Positions 1 through 9,340 are shown, counted from the first letter of the stretch. The stretch: DNA of 61,597 nt from an uncultured Clostridia bacterium (GCA_946185345.1 CAMHJC010000002.1:1-61597); one strand, 5' to 3'. Notes: generated from the sequence alone by a model not told the origin. Made by a program: numbers and translations.

Positions 1-327
1 GTGCAGGTCAACGGCAGATATATTCGTGGTTACGGCCTGCCGGATTATGCGAGCAAGGCGACGCCCGAAGTCAGACCGGCACCAAAGCCGAAAGAAAAAT
101 GCCCTTACGCCGAACCGACAAAGAACATGCAGTCCGGCGCTAAGGGCAGGCATGTGAAGTGGCTGCAATGGCACCTCAATCAATGCGGGGAGAAGCTCAC
201 CGTGGACGGCGATTTCGGCAGGCTCACCAAAGCAGCAGTGCTACGGTTCCAGAAGAACAAGAAGCTCGTGCAGGACGGCATTGTGGGCCAGAAGACCAGG
301 GCGGTACTCCGGAGGGCGGTGAAGTGA
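1..327 (+). CDS. Peptidoglycan-binding (PG_binding_1) domain protein, C-terminal part of a probable phage endolysin; 5' truncated by window edge
   Basis: MQSGAKGRHVKWLQWHLNQCGEKLTVDGDFGRLTKAAVLRFQKNKKLVQDGIVGQKTRAVL is a classic PG_binding_1 repeat; followed by a holin gene. Confidence 0.75.
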   Translation: MQVNGRYIRGYGLPDYASKATPEVRPAPKPKEKCPYAEPTKNMQSGAKGRHVKWLQWHLNQCGEKLTVDGDFGRLTKAAVLRFQKNKKLVQDGIVGQKTRAVLRRAVK

Positions 328-330
328 AAG

Positions 331-738
331 ATGAATTTTGAAAAAGCGACCTTCCTCACAGGCGTAGGCGCATTTGCGGCATCTCTGCTCGGTGGCTGGG
401 ACGGCGGAATGATTACACTTGCCATTTTTATGGCAGCCGACTGGATTACCGGACTGATTGTGGCCGGCGTGTTCCACCAATCTCCCAAGACCAAAAGCGG
501 AGCGTTGGAGAGCAACGTAGGACTCAAAGGACTCTGCCGCAAAGGCGCCATGCTGCTTCTGGTGATCGTCGCCGTGCGGCTCGATCTGATGGCATGCCTG
601 CACGGCGTCCTGCGCACCGGTGTGATCGTTGCCCTTGTCAGCAATGAAGCGCTCTCTATTCTGGAGAACGTAGGTCTGATGGGCGTCAATTATCCTCCGA
701 TAATCAAAAACTCCATTGATAAATTGCAGGGAAAGTAG
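331..738 (+). CDS. Phage holin family protein (toxin secretion/phage lysis holin type)
   Basis: 135 aa with several hydrophobic segments, GMITLAIFMAADWITGLIVAG motif typical of the family, next to endolysin tail. Confidence 0.75.
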   Translation: MNFEKATFLTGVGAFAASLLGGWDGGMITLAIFMAADWITGLIVAGVFHQSPKTKSGALESNVGLKGLCRKGAMLLLVIVAVRLDLMACLHGVLRTGVIVALVSNEALSILENVGLMGVNYPPIIKNSIDKLQGK

Positions 739-852
739 AAATTCTCCCTTGTCTGGGTGCTGAAATCCCACTGAAAACGCCTTGCCGGAATCAGAAGAAC
801 AACAATTTTCCTACCCTCCTACATTATAACGGTATTTTTCATACAACGGTGA

Positions 853-890
853 ATCGCCCATGCTGGATGAATCCTCAGCATGGGCGATTT
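853..890. repeat. Perfect 14-bp inverted repeat (aatcgcccatgctg / cagcatgggcgatt), 10-nt loop
   Basis: Arms 853-866 and 877-890 exactly complementary; no clear T tract on + strand. Confidence 0.8.
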
Positions 891-936
891 AACTGTATTA
901 TTCAATAGTTATTCAAAAAATGACATGAAAACAGAA

Positions 937-974
937 AAACCGCCGGACGCCTTGAATAAGGCATCTGACGGTTT
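937..974 (-). terminator. Rho-independent terminator of tRNA-Pro
   Basis: 17-bp stem (with G:U pairs), GAAT-type loop; on minus strand followed by a T-rich tract. Confidence 0.75.
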
Positions 975-979
975 ATTGC

Positions 980-1056
980 TGGTCCGAGTGGCGAGAGTCG
1001 AACTCACGGCCTCTTGAACCCCATTCAAGCGCGCTACCAAACTGCGCTACACCCGG
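980..1056 (-). tRNA. tRNA-Pro(GGG), CCA encoded
   Basis: Reverse complement CCGGGTGTAGCGCAGTTTGGTAGCGCGCTTGAATGGGGTTCAAGAGGCCGTGAGTTCGACTCTCGCCACTCGGACCA folds as a cloverleaf; anticodon loop ATGGGGT. Confidence 0.95.
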
Positions 1057-1193
1057 ATTTCTGCAACGTTGATATTTTAACACAGGCAATATAAAAAGTC
1101 AAGCATTTTTTTCGTAAAAAATCGATTTTTTTACAGGGAAATGATTTTTCTGAAAAAATCCCTATTTTTATTGTATAATCAGGAAGTTAGTTG

Positions 1194-1221
1194 TTGATTT
1201 TTTCGGGATTTGTGCTATAAT
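1194..1221 (+). promoter_or_regulatory. Candidate sigma-A promoter P1 (TTGATT-16-TATAAT)
   Basis: TTGATT 1194-1199, TATAAT 1216-1221. Confidence 0.5.
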
Positions 1222-1277
1222 TTAATGGTATATAAGTCCATAATCGAATTGACGGCTTTTTTTGCGTAAAAAAGTGG

Positions 1278-1305
1278 TTGATTTATGTGTTTTCGGGATT
1301 ATAAT
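1278..1305 (+). promoter_or_regulatory. Candidate sigma-A promoter P2 (TTGATT-16-TATAAT)
   Basis: TTGATT 1278-1283, TATAAT 1300-1305; shares TTTTCGGGATT with P1 spacer. Confidence 0.5.
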
Positions 1306-1364
1306 TGACGCCCGGTATGATGAATTGAAAAATTGATGATTTTTTTGGAAGGTGGGCGTTAATT

Positions 1365-2375
1365 ATGTCAGAAAAAAGTATTGACATTTTTTGTGAAAAA
1401 ATGATAGAAAGATACGGCGCTTCGGAATGCCGTTCTTTTTCCGGTAGAGTGGAAAGCATTACCGCCCTGTTTGACGCTATCGAACTTGGTTCAAAAGACT
1501 GCGTGTACATATCATCCCTGGCTTCAAGTGAAGTGGTCAAGGGAATACTTACCTGCGGAGCCGTTCCGGTATTTTGCGATATTATGCCTGACAGCTTTAC
1601 CATGGATCACCGTTCGCTTGATTACCAGGTGAAACAGACGATAAGTGTCGATCAGCTTTATCCCCGGGCAGTGATAGCTGACGATTTCTGCGGAATGCCC
1701 TTTTCGGCCAGGGCCGTTAAGGAAATCTGTGACCGCATGGGTATTATTCTGATTGAGGACTGCGGCCCGAACATCGGCGGCAACTGGGACGGTATGCCTT
1801 GCGGCGCACTGGGCGATTATTCGCTTGTTTCGCTGGGCGGTTCTTCGCCATTCGGTACGGGCGGAAGCGGTTGCCTGGTTCTTGCCTTTGGTGAAAATGA
1901 TCTGGCGAATCATCTTGAATCCTGCGACGGCCGCGGTTATGACACAGCCGACGGAATCTATGCGCCTCAGCTGACGGATTCTCTGGAGAGTCTGCCCGAT
2001 AAGCTTGAATGTATCAGACAGTCGTATTCACGTATTTCGGGCATAATGACCCGTTCCGACTTCTGGCTTCAGCGCGGTTCGGGAAGACAAAAAAGCTCCT
2101 TTACCGGTACGGTGGTGACCGCTCAGGATGAGCCGCAGTGCAACGCCGCAGTCGAAAGTCTTGTATCCGCAGGACTGGCCGCATTCGTGCGAAGGCTTCA
2201 CGTGCATCGCAAGTCCTGCTTTGAACACGGATGCCGCGGCCTGAAGAATATTGAAAACGCCACGGCGGTGGCGCCCCGGTCATTTATGGTCGATATCGCC
2301 GGCGCCGTCAATGCCGGCAGAATCGAAAAACTGGCGGCTCAGATGACTGTCATTGCAGAGAGTATTCACGCATAG
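1365..2375 (+). CDS. DegT/DnrJ/EryC1/StrS aminotransferase-fold protein, apparently without the PLP-binding lysine
   Basis: VIADDFCGMP...ILIEDCGPNIGGNWDGMPCGALGDYSLVSLGGSSPFGTGGSGCLVL follows the DegT pattern (E-D-C/A, G-D, S-x4, G-x-G-G), but the usual SFxxxK position reads SLGGSS. Confidence 0.65.
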   Translation: MSEKSIDIFCEKMIERYGASECRSFSGRVESITALFDAIELGSKDCVYISSLASSEVVKGILTCGAVPVFCDIMPDSFTMDHRSLDYQVKQTISVDQLYPRAVIADDFCGMPFSARAVKEICDRMGIILIEDCGPNIGGNWDGMPCGALGDYSLVSLGGSSPFGTGGSGCLVLAFGENDLANHLESCDGRGYDTADGIYAPQLTDSLESLPDKLECIRQSYSRISGIMTRSDFWLQRGSGRQKSSFTGTVVTAQDEPQCNAAVESLVSAGLAAFVRRLHVHRKSCFEHGCRGLKNIENATAVAPRSFMVDIAGAVNAGRIEKLAAQMTVIAESIHA

Positions 2376-2415
2376 TGCGTTCATACAATATACAGCTACG
2401 GAGGATTGAGAGACT

Positions 2416-4833
2416 TTGGAAAACAGTTTTAACAATATTAACACAGATTTTTCCGTTTCATCGGACATTGACGGAAGTTCCGGCTGTTCCGTGACCATAT
2501 TTGACTACAGTCACATTCCCGATGAATACAATCTGATGGCTTTCGGAAAAGAGACGGTCACATTCGGACGAGACGACACCAACGACATTATGATCGCTTC
2601 GGATATCGTTTCACGCAGACACGGTCACTTTACCGTCAGTGAAGGCAGATGCTACATCGCCGATGACGACAGCACCAACGGCATTTATGTCAATGGCAAG
2701 AGAATCACTCAGGTGGAGCTGAAGGACGGCGATTCCATACGCATTGACGATATGGAGCAGTCGCTCTACAGCGGAATCAGCATGGTCTTTTCGGACAAGA
2801 ATTCCGGCGCCGACTGGAACAGCGTCCAGCTCACCAAGGATGTTTCCGTCATAGGAAGCGATAAAGGCTGCGACATCTCAATCGACGATCCGAAGATGAA
2901 GGCCAGGGCCGCCGAGATCCGCATCGAGGGCGCCACTATGTATGTGCTGACTTCTTTGGGCGAGTCGGGCGATATCACGGTCAACAACGAGATGATTCAG
3001 AACAACCGGCATATTCTCAAGGACGAGGACGTTTTTGTCATAGGCAATACCAAGTTTTCTTATTCCAAGGGAAATGTCTACTATAAGCAGGAAAAATCCG
3101 GCCTGTCGCTTGAGCTGGTCAATATCTCCAAATTTGTTCACCAGGCGATGCATAAGGACAAGAAAATACTTGACGATACCAGCATGCTGATTCTTCCCGG
3201 AGATTTTGTCGCCATCGTAGGCGGATCCGGCTCGGGCAAATCAACACTGATGAATTGCATCAACGGATTCGACAAACCGACCACGGGCAAGGTGCTGGTC
3301 AATCGCCGCAATCTTTATGACAATTACGACGAACTGAAATACAACATCGGCTATGTTCCTCAGCAGGATATTGTCCACGAAAATCTGACTCTCATCAGTA
3401 TGCTCCGGTATGTTGCCAAGCTGCGCCTGCCGGACAATACCACCCGCGCCGAGAGAGAAGCCCGTGTGGCGGAAGTGCTTCGCACGGTCGAACTGACCAA
3501 GCACAAGAACAAGCTCATACGCAAGCTTTCCGGCGGTCAGAAGAAGCGCGCCTCCATCGCGGTGGAGCTGATGAGTGACCCGGGTCTTTTCTTCCTCGAT
3601 GAACCTTCGTCAGGACTTGATCCCGGAACCGAGCGCACCCTGATGCACACCCTCAAGAGAATGAGCGATGAGGGCAAAACCGTCATCATGATCACCCATA
3701 ATACCAATAATATTCACCTCTGCGACAAGCTGATATTCCTCGGCGCAGGCGGATATGTGGCGTTCTGCGGCAATCCCGCCGATGCCCGTTCGTTCTTCGG
3801 CATTCCCAAGGATCAGGATCTCACCGATGCCTACACCATGGTGGAAGAAGATCCCAAGGGCTGGGAGGAAAAATTCAACGCCTCGCCCTACAACAAGATT
3901 CAGACCATAGGCGAGATGAAGACGCCGCCGCTCACCTCTGAACAGAAAAAGGAACGCAAGAAAAAGCTCAAGAAGGAAAATCACAAGTCCTTCCTGCGTC
4001 AGTTCAGCGTGCTGTCGCAGCGTTATATGAACCTCATCTGGAACGACAAGACCCGTCTGCTTTTCTTCCTGCTGCAGGGACCGCTGATCGCCTACCTTTT
4101 CTCGTTTGTCACGGTGGAAAACACCTTCAAGTCGTATTTTGACGCACAGTCGATGCTCTTCTGTCTCTCCTGCGCAGGCATCTGGGTAGGACTGATGAAC
4201 TCCATTCAGGAGGTCTGCAAGGAACGCAACATCGTGCGGCGTGAATATATGTCGGACGTGCGTCTCAGTTCGTATATCTGTTCCAAGCTGGCCGTGCAGA
4301 CGCTGCTTGCGATCGTGCAGTGCGGTCTGATGCTCGCCGTATTTGTCATGACCATCGGCAAACCCGACAAGGGTGTGGTATTCCCGAATTCCACCGTCGA
4401 AATGATGATCACACTGGTGCTGATCACTGTGTCGTCCTCTTCTCTGGGACTGCTGGTTTCTTCACTGGTCAAAAATACCGACCGCGCCATGGTGTTCGCG
4501 CCGATTATTCTCATTCCGCAGCTCCTGTTTTCCGGCATACTCTTCAAGCTTGAGGGCATTACCGAGATTCTCTCGTGGATTTGCGTCAGCCGCTGGGGAA
4601 TGCAGGCATTCAGCAACACTGCCAATCTCAACGGCGTGCTGTGGAACAGCCTTTCGCTCAAGTACAAGTCGCCCGATATGCTTCAGCAGGCCTATGACCT
4701 CAACAAGAATACGCTTTATGCGCATTCGGCCGCCAATCTTCTTACGGCATGGGGTGTCATGGTGCTGACTATCGTGCTGTTCTGCCTGATAAGTGCGACC
4801 GTGCTGCGCAGCGTGAAAAATGACAAACGATAA
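2416..4833 (+). CDS. FHA-FHA-ABC ATPase-ABC2 membrane fusion transporter
   Basis: FHA1 GRDDTNDI...SRRH...DDDSTNGIYVNG; degenerate second FHA; Walker A GGSGSGKST, LSGGQKKR signature, Walker B LFFLDEP; C-terminal multi-TM region. Confidence 0.9.
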   Translation: MENSFNNINTDFSVSSDIDGSSGCSVTIFDYSHIPDEYNLMAFGKETVTFGRDDTNDIMIASDIVSRRHGHFTVSEGRCYIADDDSTNGIYVNGKRITQVELKDGDSIRIDDMEQSLYSGISMVFSDKNSGADWNSVQLTKDVSVIGSDKGCDISIDDPKMKARAAEIRIEGATMYVLTSLGESGDITVNNEMIQNNRHILKDEDVFVIGNTKFSYSKGNVYYKQEKSGLSLELVNISKFVHQAMHKDKKILDDTSMLILPGDFVAIVGGSGSGKSTLMNCINGFDKPTTGKVLVNRRNLYDNYDELKYNIGYVPQQDIVHENLTLISMLRYVAKLRLPDNTTRAEREARVAEVLRTVELTKHKNKLIRKLSGGQKKRASIAVELMSDPGLFFLDEPSSGLDPGTERTLMHTLKRMSDEGKTVIMITHNTNNIHLCDKLIFLGAGGYVAFCGNPADARSFFGIPKDQDLTDAYTMVEEDPKGWEEKFNASPYNKIQTIGEMKTPPLTSEQKKERKKKLKKENHKSFLRQFSVLSQRYMNLIWNDKTRLLFFLLQGPLIAYLFSFVTVENTFKSYFDAQSMLFCLSCAGIWVGLMNSIQEVCKERNIVRREYMSDVRLSSYICSKLAVQTLLAIVQCGLMLAVFVMTIGKPDKGVVFPNSTVEMMITLVLITVSSSSLGLLVSSLVKNTDRAMVFAPIILIPQLLFSGILFKLEGITEILSWICVSRWGMQAFSNTANLNGVLWNSLSLKYKSPDMLQQAYDLNKNTLYAHSAANLLTAWGVMVLTIVLFCLISATVLRSVKNDKR

Positions 4834-5668
4834 TTCCTTCTTTCATCATCGTCCGTGCGGAGGCGACGTCATCATTGACGGCAGGCGCTTCCGTATGGAC
4901 GCCCTGATCAGTCAAGGCTCCGACAGCCGGATCTATTCCGCATATTCAATGGAAAGCGGCGTGGATTCGGCTTTCGTTATTAAATGCTGTTTCTGCCGCA
5001 AGAACGGTGAAGTCTGGCGCAGATGCATGAGAGAAATCGAAGCCGGACTGATGATGCGCCAATGTCCCTCTATCGTTGAGCTGCTGGGATACAGCGTGCG
5101 CATGGATTCGGATGACCGGGCGGAAATATTCCTGCTCTTTGACAGGCTGGAATGTCTCGGCTCCATTCATCCGGACGTTGAGGAGACGCTGGAAATGTGC
5201 CGCGATATCTGCGGCGCACTGGAATCGATGCGCCGCAAGGGACTGGTTCACTGCGATGTGAAACCCGGCAATATTTATCGCCGTGAAGGACGCTGGCTGC
5301 TGGGCGATCTGGGAAGTGTCTGTCTGGCGGGCGAAGTGCCGTCCTACGCCAGTGAGGCCTACTGTTCGCCCGAAGCCTATTCCGGAGAAAAATGTGACAT
5401 CCGTTCGGACATTTATTCTCTGGGAATCACCTGCTACAGGATGCTCACCGGCGGAAAGCTGCCCTTCTGTGACACGCCATGCGAGGAGACGGAAGACGGT
5501 AAGGTCTTTGACGCCATAAAAAGGCGGCTTGGCGGGGAGGCAATCCCTCCGGTTGAAGCGGCCGGGGAGCGGATCAACCTTCTTTTGAAGCGGATGTGCG
5601 CTTTTGACCGCCGTAAAAGATTCAGGCGTCCTTCCGAAATCGTGAAATATCTCGAGAAATTCATCTGA
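4820..5668 (+). CDS. Ser/Thr protein kinase (Hanks-type), soluble, non-RD
   Basis: FVIKCC (VAIK), VHCDVKPGNI (HRDLKPEN), LGDLGS (DFG), YCSPEAY (APE), SDIYSLGITCYRMLTGGKLPF; overlaps upstream ORF. Confidence 0.85.
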   Translation: MTNDNSFFHHRPCGGDVIIDGRRFRMDALISQGSDSRIYSAYSMESGVDSAFVIKCCFCRKNGEVWRRCMREIEAGLMMRQCPSIVELLGYSVRMDSDDRAEIFLLFDRLECLGSIHPDVEETLEMCRDICGALESMRRKGLVHCDVKPGNIYRREGRWLLGDLGSVCLAGEVPSYASEAYCSPEAYSGEKCDIRSDIYSLGITCYRMLTGGKLPFCDTPCEETEDGKVFDAIKRRLGGEAIPPVEAAGERINLLLKRMCAFDRRKRFRRPSEIVKYLEKFI

Positions 5669-5752
5669 CCATCAAACTCAACAGAATTAATAAATAATTT
5701 TTTTACATTATTATCATAGAAATATCCTCATAATATTGTATAATAAAAAGGA

Positions 5753-6442
5753 TTGAAAAATTTGCATTCTGGCGCTTTGCGGGGTGATTGTTTGGATTAC
5801 ACTGAGAAGGAAAAAAAGGGCATTGACAAGGTTGAACACATGAACCGTTTTTTTGATAAGGTGCTGATGCCTGCCATCGGTATTCTGGTCATAATGCTGC
5901 TGCTTTCCTTCACTGTCAATAAGTTCAGGGAAAAGTTCGGCCGGGACGATTCTCAGCCTGCCGTATCCACCGTACGGCAGAAGACCGAACCCGAAGTCTT
6001 TGCCAAAAGAAAAGCCCTGCTGAGCGGCTACAGTGAGCATGTGAAGGAATTTGCCGCCTACGGCTACAAGCCGGTTGAGGGATATTCCTATGATCTTTCG
6101 CTGTGCAAAGCGGTGGACAGAGAAATGGTGATATTCCAGTTTTCCGACTCGACGCTCGGCGACCTGACCATTATCAATTACATTCCTTCGGGAAAAGATG
6201 ATTCATACGATACACTGTCGCTGACCGTCTCGTCTCACAAACTGCTTAATGTCTCGGTCAAATGCGGAGAGGAAACCCATACCGTCACATTCACTTCGGA
6301 GGATTTTTCCGCCTACCGCCAGGAGGACGGAGAGGAATTTGACGCTTTGATGCGTTTCGTGAGCCTGGACGATATAAAAACCATGTATGAGATTTTTGAA
6401 ACCGATATTCAGAATCTCGCTGAGACCTGCGGAGCGGAATGA
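5753..6442 (+). CDS. Hypothetical single-TM extracytoplasmic protein (true start may be downstream)
   Basis: ORF with TM VLMPAIGILVIMLLLSFTV; good codon usage; no family recognised. Confidence 0.6.
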   Translation: MKNLHSGALRGDCLDYTEKEKKGIDKVEHMNRFFDKVLMPAIGILVIMLLLSFTVNKFREKFGRDDSQPAVSTVRQKTEPEVFAKRKALLSGYSEHVKEFAAYGYKPVEGYSYDLSLCKAVDREMVIFQFSDSTLGDLTIINYIPSGKDDSYDTLSLTVSSHKLLNVSVKCGEETHTVTFTSEDFSAYRQEDGEEFDALMRFVSLDDIKTMYEIFETDIQNLAETCGAE

Positions 6443-6548
6443 CATGCGGTGATTGTCATCCGGCATTTCCGATGAATGCATTTCCAATTAATGATGACAG
6501 ATCTGTTCGGATGGAAGCGAATGATCCGGGAAAGGACGGCAATAATAA

Positions 6549-8183
6549 ATGAATGAAAAAAGGGCGTGCGGACGAATCGGCGCTTTGCTGCTGGCGATGA
6601 TCGTACTGTTATCGGTCGCCGCGCAGCCGGTTGCTGCCGCCAAAATAAAGGGAAAGACCGGCATAGGCATGGCGGAATGGGCATTTAAGGCCTATAACGA
6701 GGGCTGGACCTATTCCTACGGCGGTTCGAGCGCCGGCAAGGTGGACTGTTCGGGACTGATCCGTTCCTACTGCAACGGCAAAGGCGGCGGCGCCAGAGCC
6801 CTGCTCGATGCCTCATCGGTCAACGGCAGTACAAGCGACATGCCCCGTATTCACGGACTGGGCCTGTGGTGTGAAGGGCATGCGGGCGTCTACGTCGGCA
6901 AGAACAAGGACGGCGTCGACATGGCCATTGACATGCGCAATTCCAGGGTGAATGTCGTGTATTCTTCGATGAAATCCAGATATTACAGCCCCTGGAAAAA
7001 ATGGTTCAAGATTGACATGATATCCTATCCCGATACCGGCTGGTACGAATTCCGGGGAAACACCTATTATTACAAAAACGGCGAATTCTGTGTGGGAACC
7101 GTCAAGATTGACGGAAAGACCTACGATTTCGGCAAATCGGGAGTGCTTAAGGGCGAGATTGACCCGAATACTCCCGCAACCACCACTCAAAAGACCACTA
7201 CCACCAAAGCCACCACCACAGCCTCCACGACAACCTCGACAACCACTACGACGACCACTGCCACTACCACGACGGTAACGACTACCACCACAACAACCAC
7301 AACTACCCAGGCTCCTGAGACTACCACCCGGGCCACAACCACAACGACGCGGTACAGTGAGCCGGAGACGACCACACAGGTGACGACCAAGGCGACGGAA
7401 AAAACCACCAAATCCGAGCGCAAGACGACTTCCACAACAACCGCCAAAAAAACCACCTCAACCCGGTCATCCGCCAAAAAGACGACTTCCACAACGACCT
7501 CTGCCAAAAAAACGACCACTACCGGCAGGAAGTCAACCACTTCCCAAAAGACATCCAGAACTACCTCCAAAACAACCTCAAAAACAGGCAAGACTAACGA
7601 CAACGGCTCCACTACCGCCACGACTACATCCAGACCGACGACGACTACTACTACAGGTTACCGTTCGTATGAAGGCGGCATGAGAGGAGAAACCGTTTCA
7701 CTGATACAGAGGCGGCTGTATGAACTGGGATATTACGATCAGGACATTACCGACTACTACGGGCCGTTTACCCGTGACGCCATCAAGGCATTCCAGAAGG
7801 CGCTGGGAGTGCTGCCGACCGGCATAGCCGATGAGGCCACCCAAAAGGCGCTTTTCGCAGAGGATGCCCCGATCTACTCCGAGGACAATTCCCTCATGAA
7901 TTCCGACGAGTATCAGCTTGACGAGAAGGAACCCGAGGCGCAGGAGGAAGAAAAGACTTCCGAGCAGGAGGCTCCGGTTATTGTTGAGTCGGTCGGCATC
8001 GGTTCGCTCAGTATGACTGCCAATCCCTACAATTTCACACGAAGCTACGGCGAATCCGGGCCGCTTCAGACCATGGGTGTATTTTCCTATCAGTCTCCGT
8101 CCGTGATGTTTTACAGAGGCGGCGAAAGCTACGAAGTTACCGAGGAAATGATGGAAGCCCTGGATAACTGCGTGTTTATGTAA
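6549..8183 (+). CDS. Secreted NlpC/P60 cysteine hydrolase with CW-binding-like repeat, Thr-rich linker and C-terminal PG_binding_1 domain
   Basis: Signal peptide; VDCSGLIRSYC and GHAGVYVG catalytic motifs; WYEFRGNTYYYKNGEFCVG; long Thr/Lys/Ser linker; GMRGETVSLIQRRLYELGYYDQ...TGIADEATQKAL. Confidence 0.88.
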   Translation: MNEKRACGRIGALLLAMIVLLSVAAQPVAAAKIKGKTGIGMAEWAFKAYNEGWTYSYGGSSAGKVDCSGLIRSYCNGKGGGARALLDASSVNGSTSDMPRIHGLGLWCEGHAGVYVGKNKDGVDMAIDMRNSRVNVVYSSMKSRYYSPWKKWFKIDMISYPDTGWYEFRGNTYYYKNGEFCVGTVKIDGKTYDFGKSGVLKGEIDPNTPATTTQKTTTTKATTTASTTTSTTTTTTTATTTTVTTTTTTTTTTQAPETTTRATTTTTRYSEPETTTQVTTKATEKTTKSERKTTSTTTAKKTTSTRSSAKKTTSTTTSAKKTTTTGRKSTTSQKTSRTTSKTTSKTGKTNDNGSTTATTTSRPTTTTTTGYRSYEGGMRGETVSLIQRRLYELGYYDQDITDYYGPFTRDAIKAFQKALGVLPTGIADEATQKALFAEDAPIYSEDNSLMNSDEYQLDEKEPEAQEEEKTSEQEAPVIVESVGIGSLSMTANPYNFTRSYGESGPLQTMGVFSYQSPSVMFYRGGESYEVTEEMMEALDNCVFM

Positions 8184-8252
8184 TCCCTGCTGACTCAACG
8201 GACATTCTTTATTAATCTATCCTTAAATTAGAAAGGCGGTGCCTCCGATATC

Positions 8253-9257
8253 ATGAATGTGAGTATGATTCGTCTGATTATTCTGCTGTCGGTGGTGTCC
8301 GCCATTCTGCTTATCGGCATGATTATTTTCGGGTTCTGGATGTTTGACTTTGCGCTGGTGCGCAAGGAACAGATGGATTTTGACGCAGGCGACGATTTGC
8401 TTCCTCACATGGACGTTATCAGATTCCACAGCCGTGAGGCGCAGAATAAGATCATGAACATGAATTATGAGGAGGTTTATATCAAATCCTTCGATGATCT
8501 GCTGCTGCACGCCACGTTTGTTCACGCACCGTTTTTCTCCCGCAAGGTGCTTATTGCGGTACACGGCTACAACAGCTACGGCATGTTCGATATGTCTGCG
8601 GTGGTGCCGGTTTTCAGGGGCATGGGATATAATGTTATCATTGTGGACGACCGTGCGCACGGCAAGAGCGAAGGCAAATACATCGGCTTCGGCTGGCTCG
8701 ACCGGCTTGACGTGATGAACTGGTGCAGATACGCACTCGAACGCTTCGGAGAAAACTGCGAGATTCTGCTTCACGGCGTTTCAATGGGCGCCGCCACAGT
8801 GCTTATGACATGCGGAGAGAGCTGTCTTCCCGAGCAGGTCAAGGGTGTGATTGCGGACTGTCCTTTTGCCGGCGCCTATGAGGAATTCGGCTATATGATG
8901 CGCTACAATTACAAGATTCCCGGGCGTCCGCTGCTGTATTTTGCCAGCATGGTGTGCAGGATGCGGGCAGGATATTCCTTCGGCCAGTGTTCTACCATCA
9001 GAGCGGTTAAGAATATCAAGATTCCTGTATTGTTTATTCACGGAGACAATGACACCTTTGTTCCGCCCTATATGACCCGGCGGATGTATGACGCCTGCAA
9101 GGTCAGGCAGAAATACCTGTATATCTGTCACGGAGCCACCCATTGCTACAGCGCCTTTCAGGATCTGGACGAATATATCAGGCACCTGGCGGATTTTGTG
9201 TTTAACATTCATCATCCGGATCAGGCCGACACTGCCGATCATATAATGCACAAATAA
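8253..9257 (+). CDS. Alpha/beta hydrolase, membrane-anchored
   Basis: N-terminal TM; VLIAVHGYNSYG, LLHGVSMGAATVL nucleophile elbow, VLFIHGDNDTFVPP, GATHCYS. Confidence 0.85.
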   Translation: MNVSMIRLIILLSVVSAILLIGMIIFGFWMFDFALVRKEQMDFDAGDDLLPHMDVIRFHSREAQNKIMNMNYEEVYIKSFDDLLLHATFVHAPFFSRKVLIAVHGYNSYGMFDMSAVVPVFRGMGYNVIIVDDRAHGKSEGKYIGFGWLDRLDVMNWCRYALERFGENCEILLHGVSMGAATVLMTCGESCLPEQVKGVIADCPFAGAYEEFGYMMRYNYKIPGRPLLYFASMVCRMRAGYSFGQCSTIRAVKNIKIPVLFIHGDNDTFVPPYMTRRMYDACKVRQKYLYICHGATHCYSAFQDLDEYIRHLADFVFNIHHPDQADTADHIMHK

Positions 9258-9340
9258 GGCTGAAATGAATTCAGCTAAAGCTTTATATTTAGCTAAAACG
9301 GCGAATTATCCCTGAAAAATGCAGGAATTTAAAAATTCAC

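Noticed and set aside
7187-7621. Minus-strand Val-rich ORF of 144 aa
   Set aside because: It is the antisense reading of the Thr-rich linker codons (ACN gives GTN/TGG), with no start context or domain.
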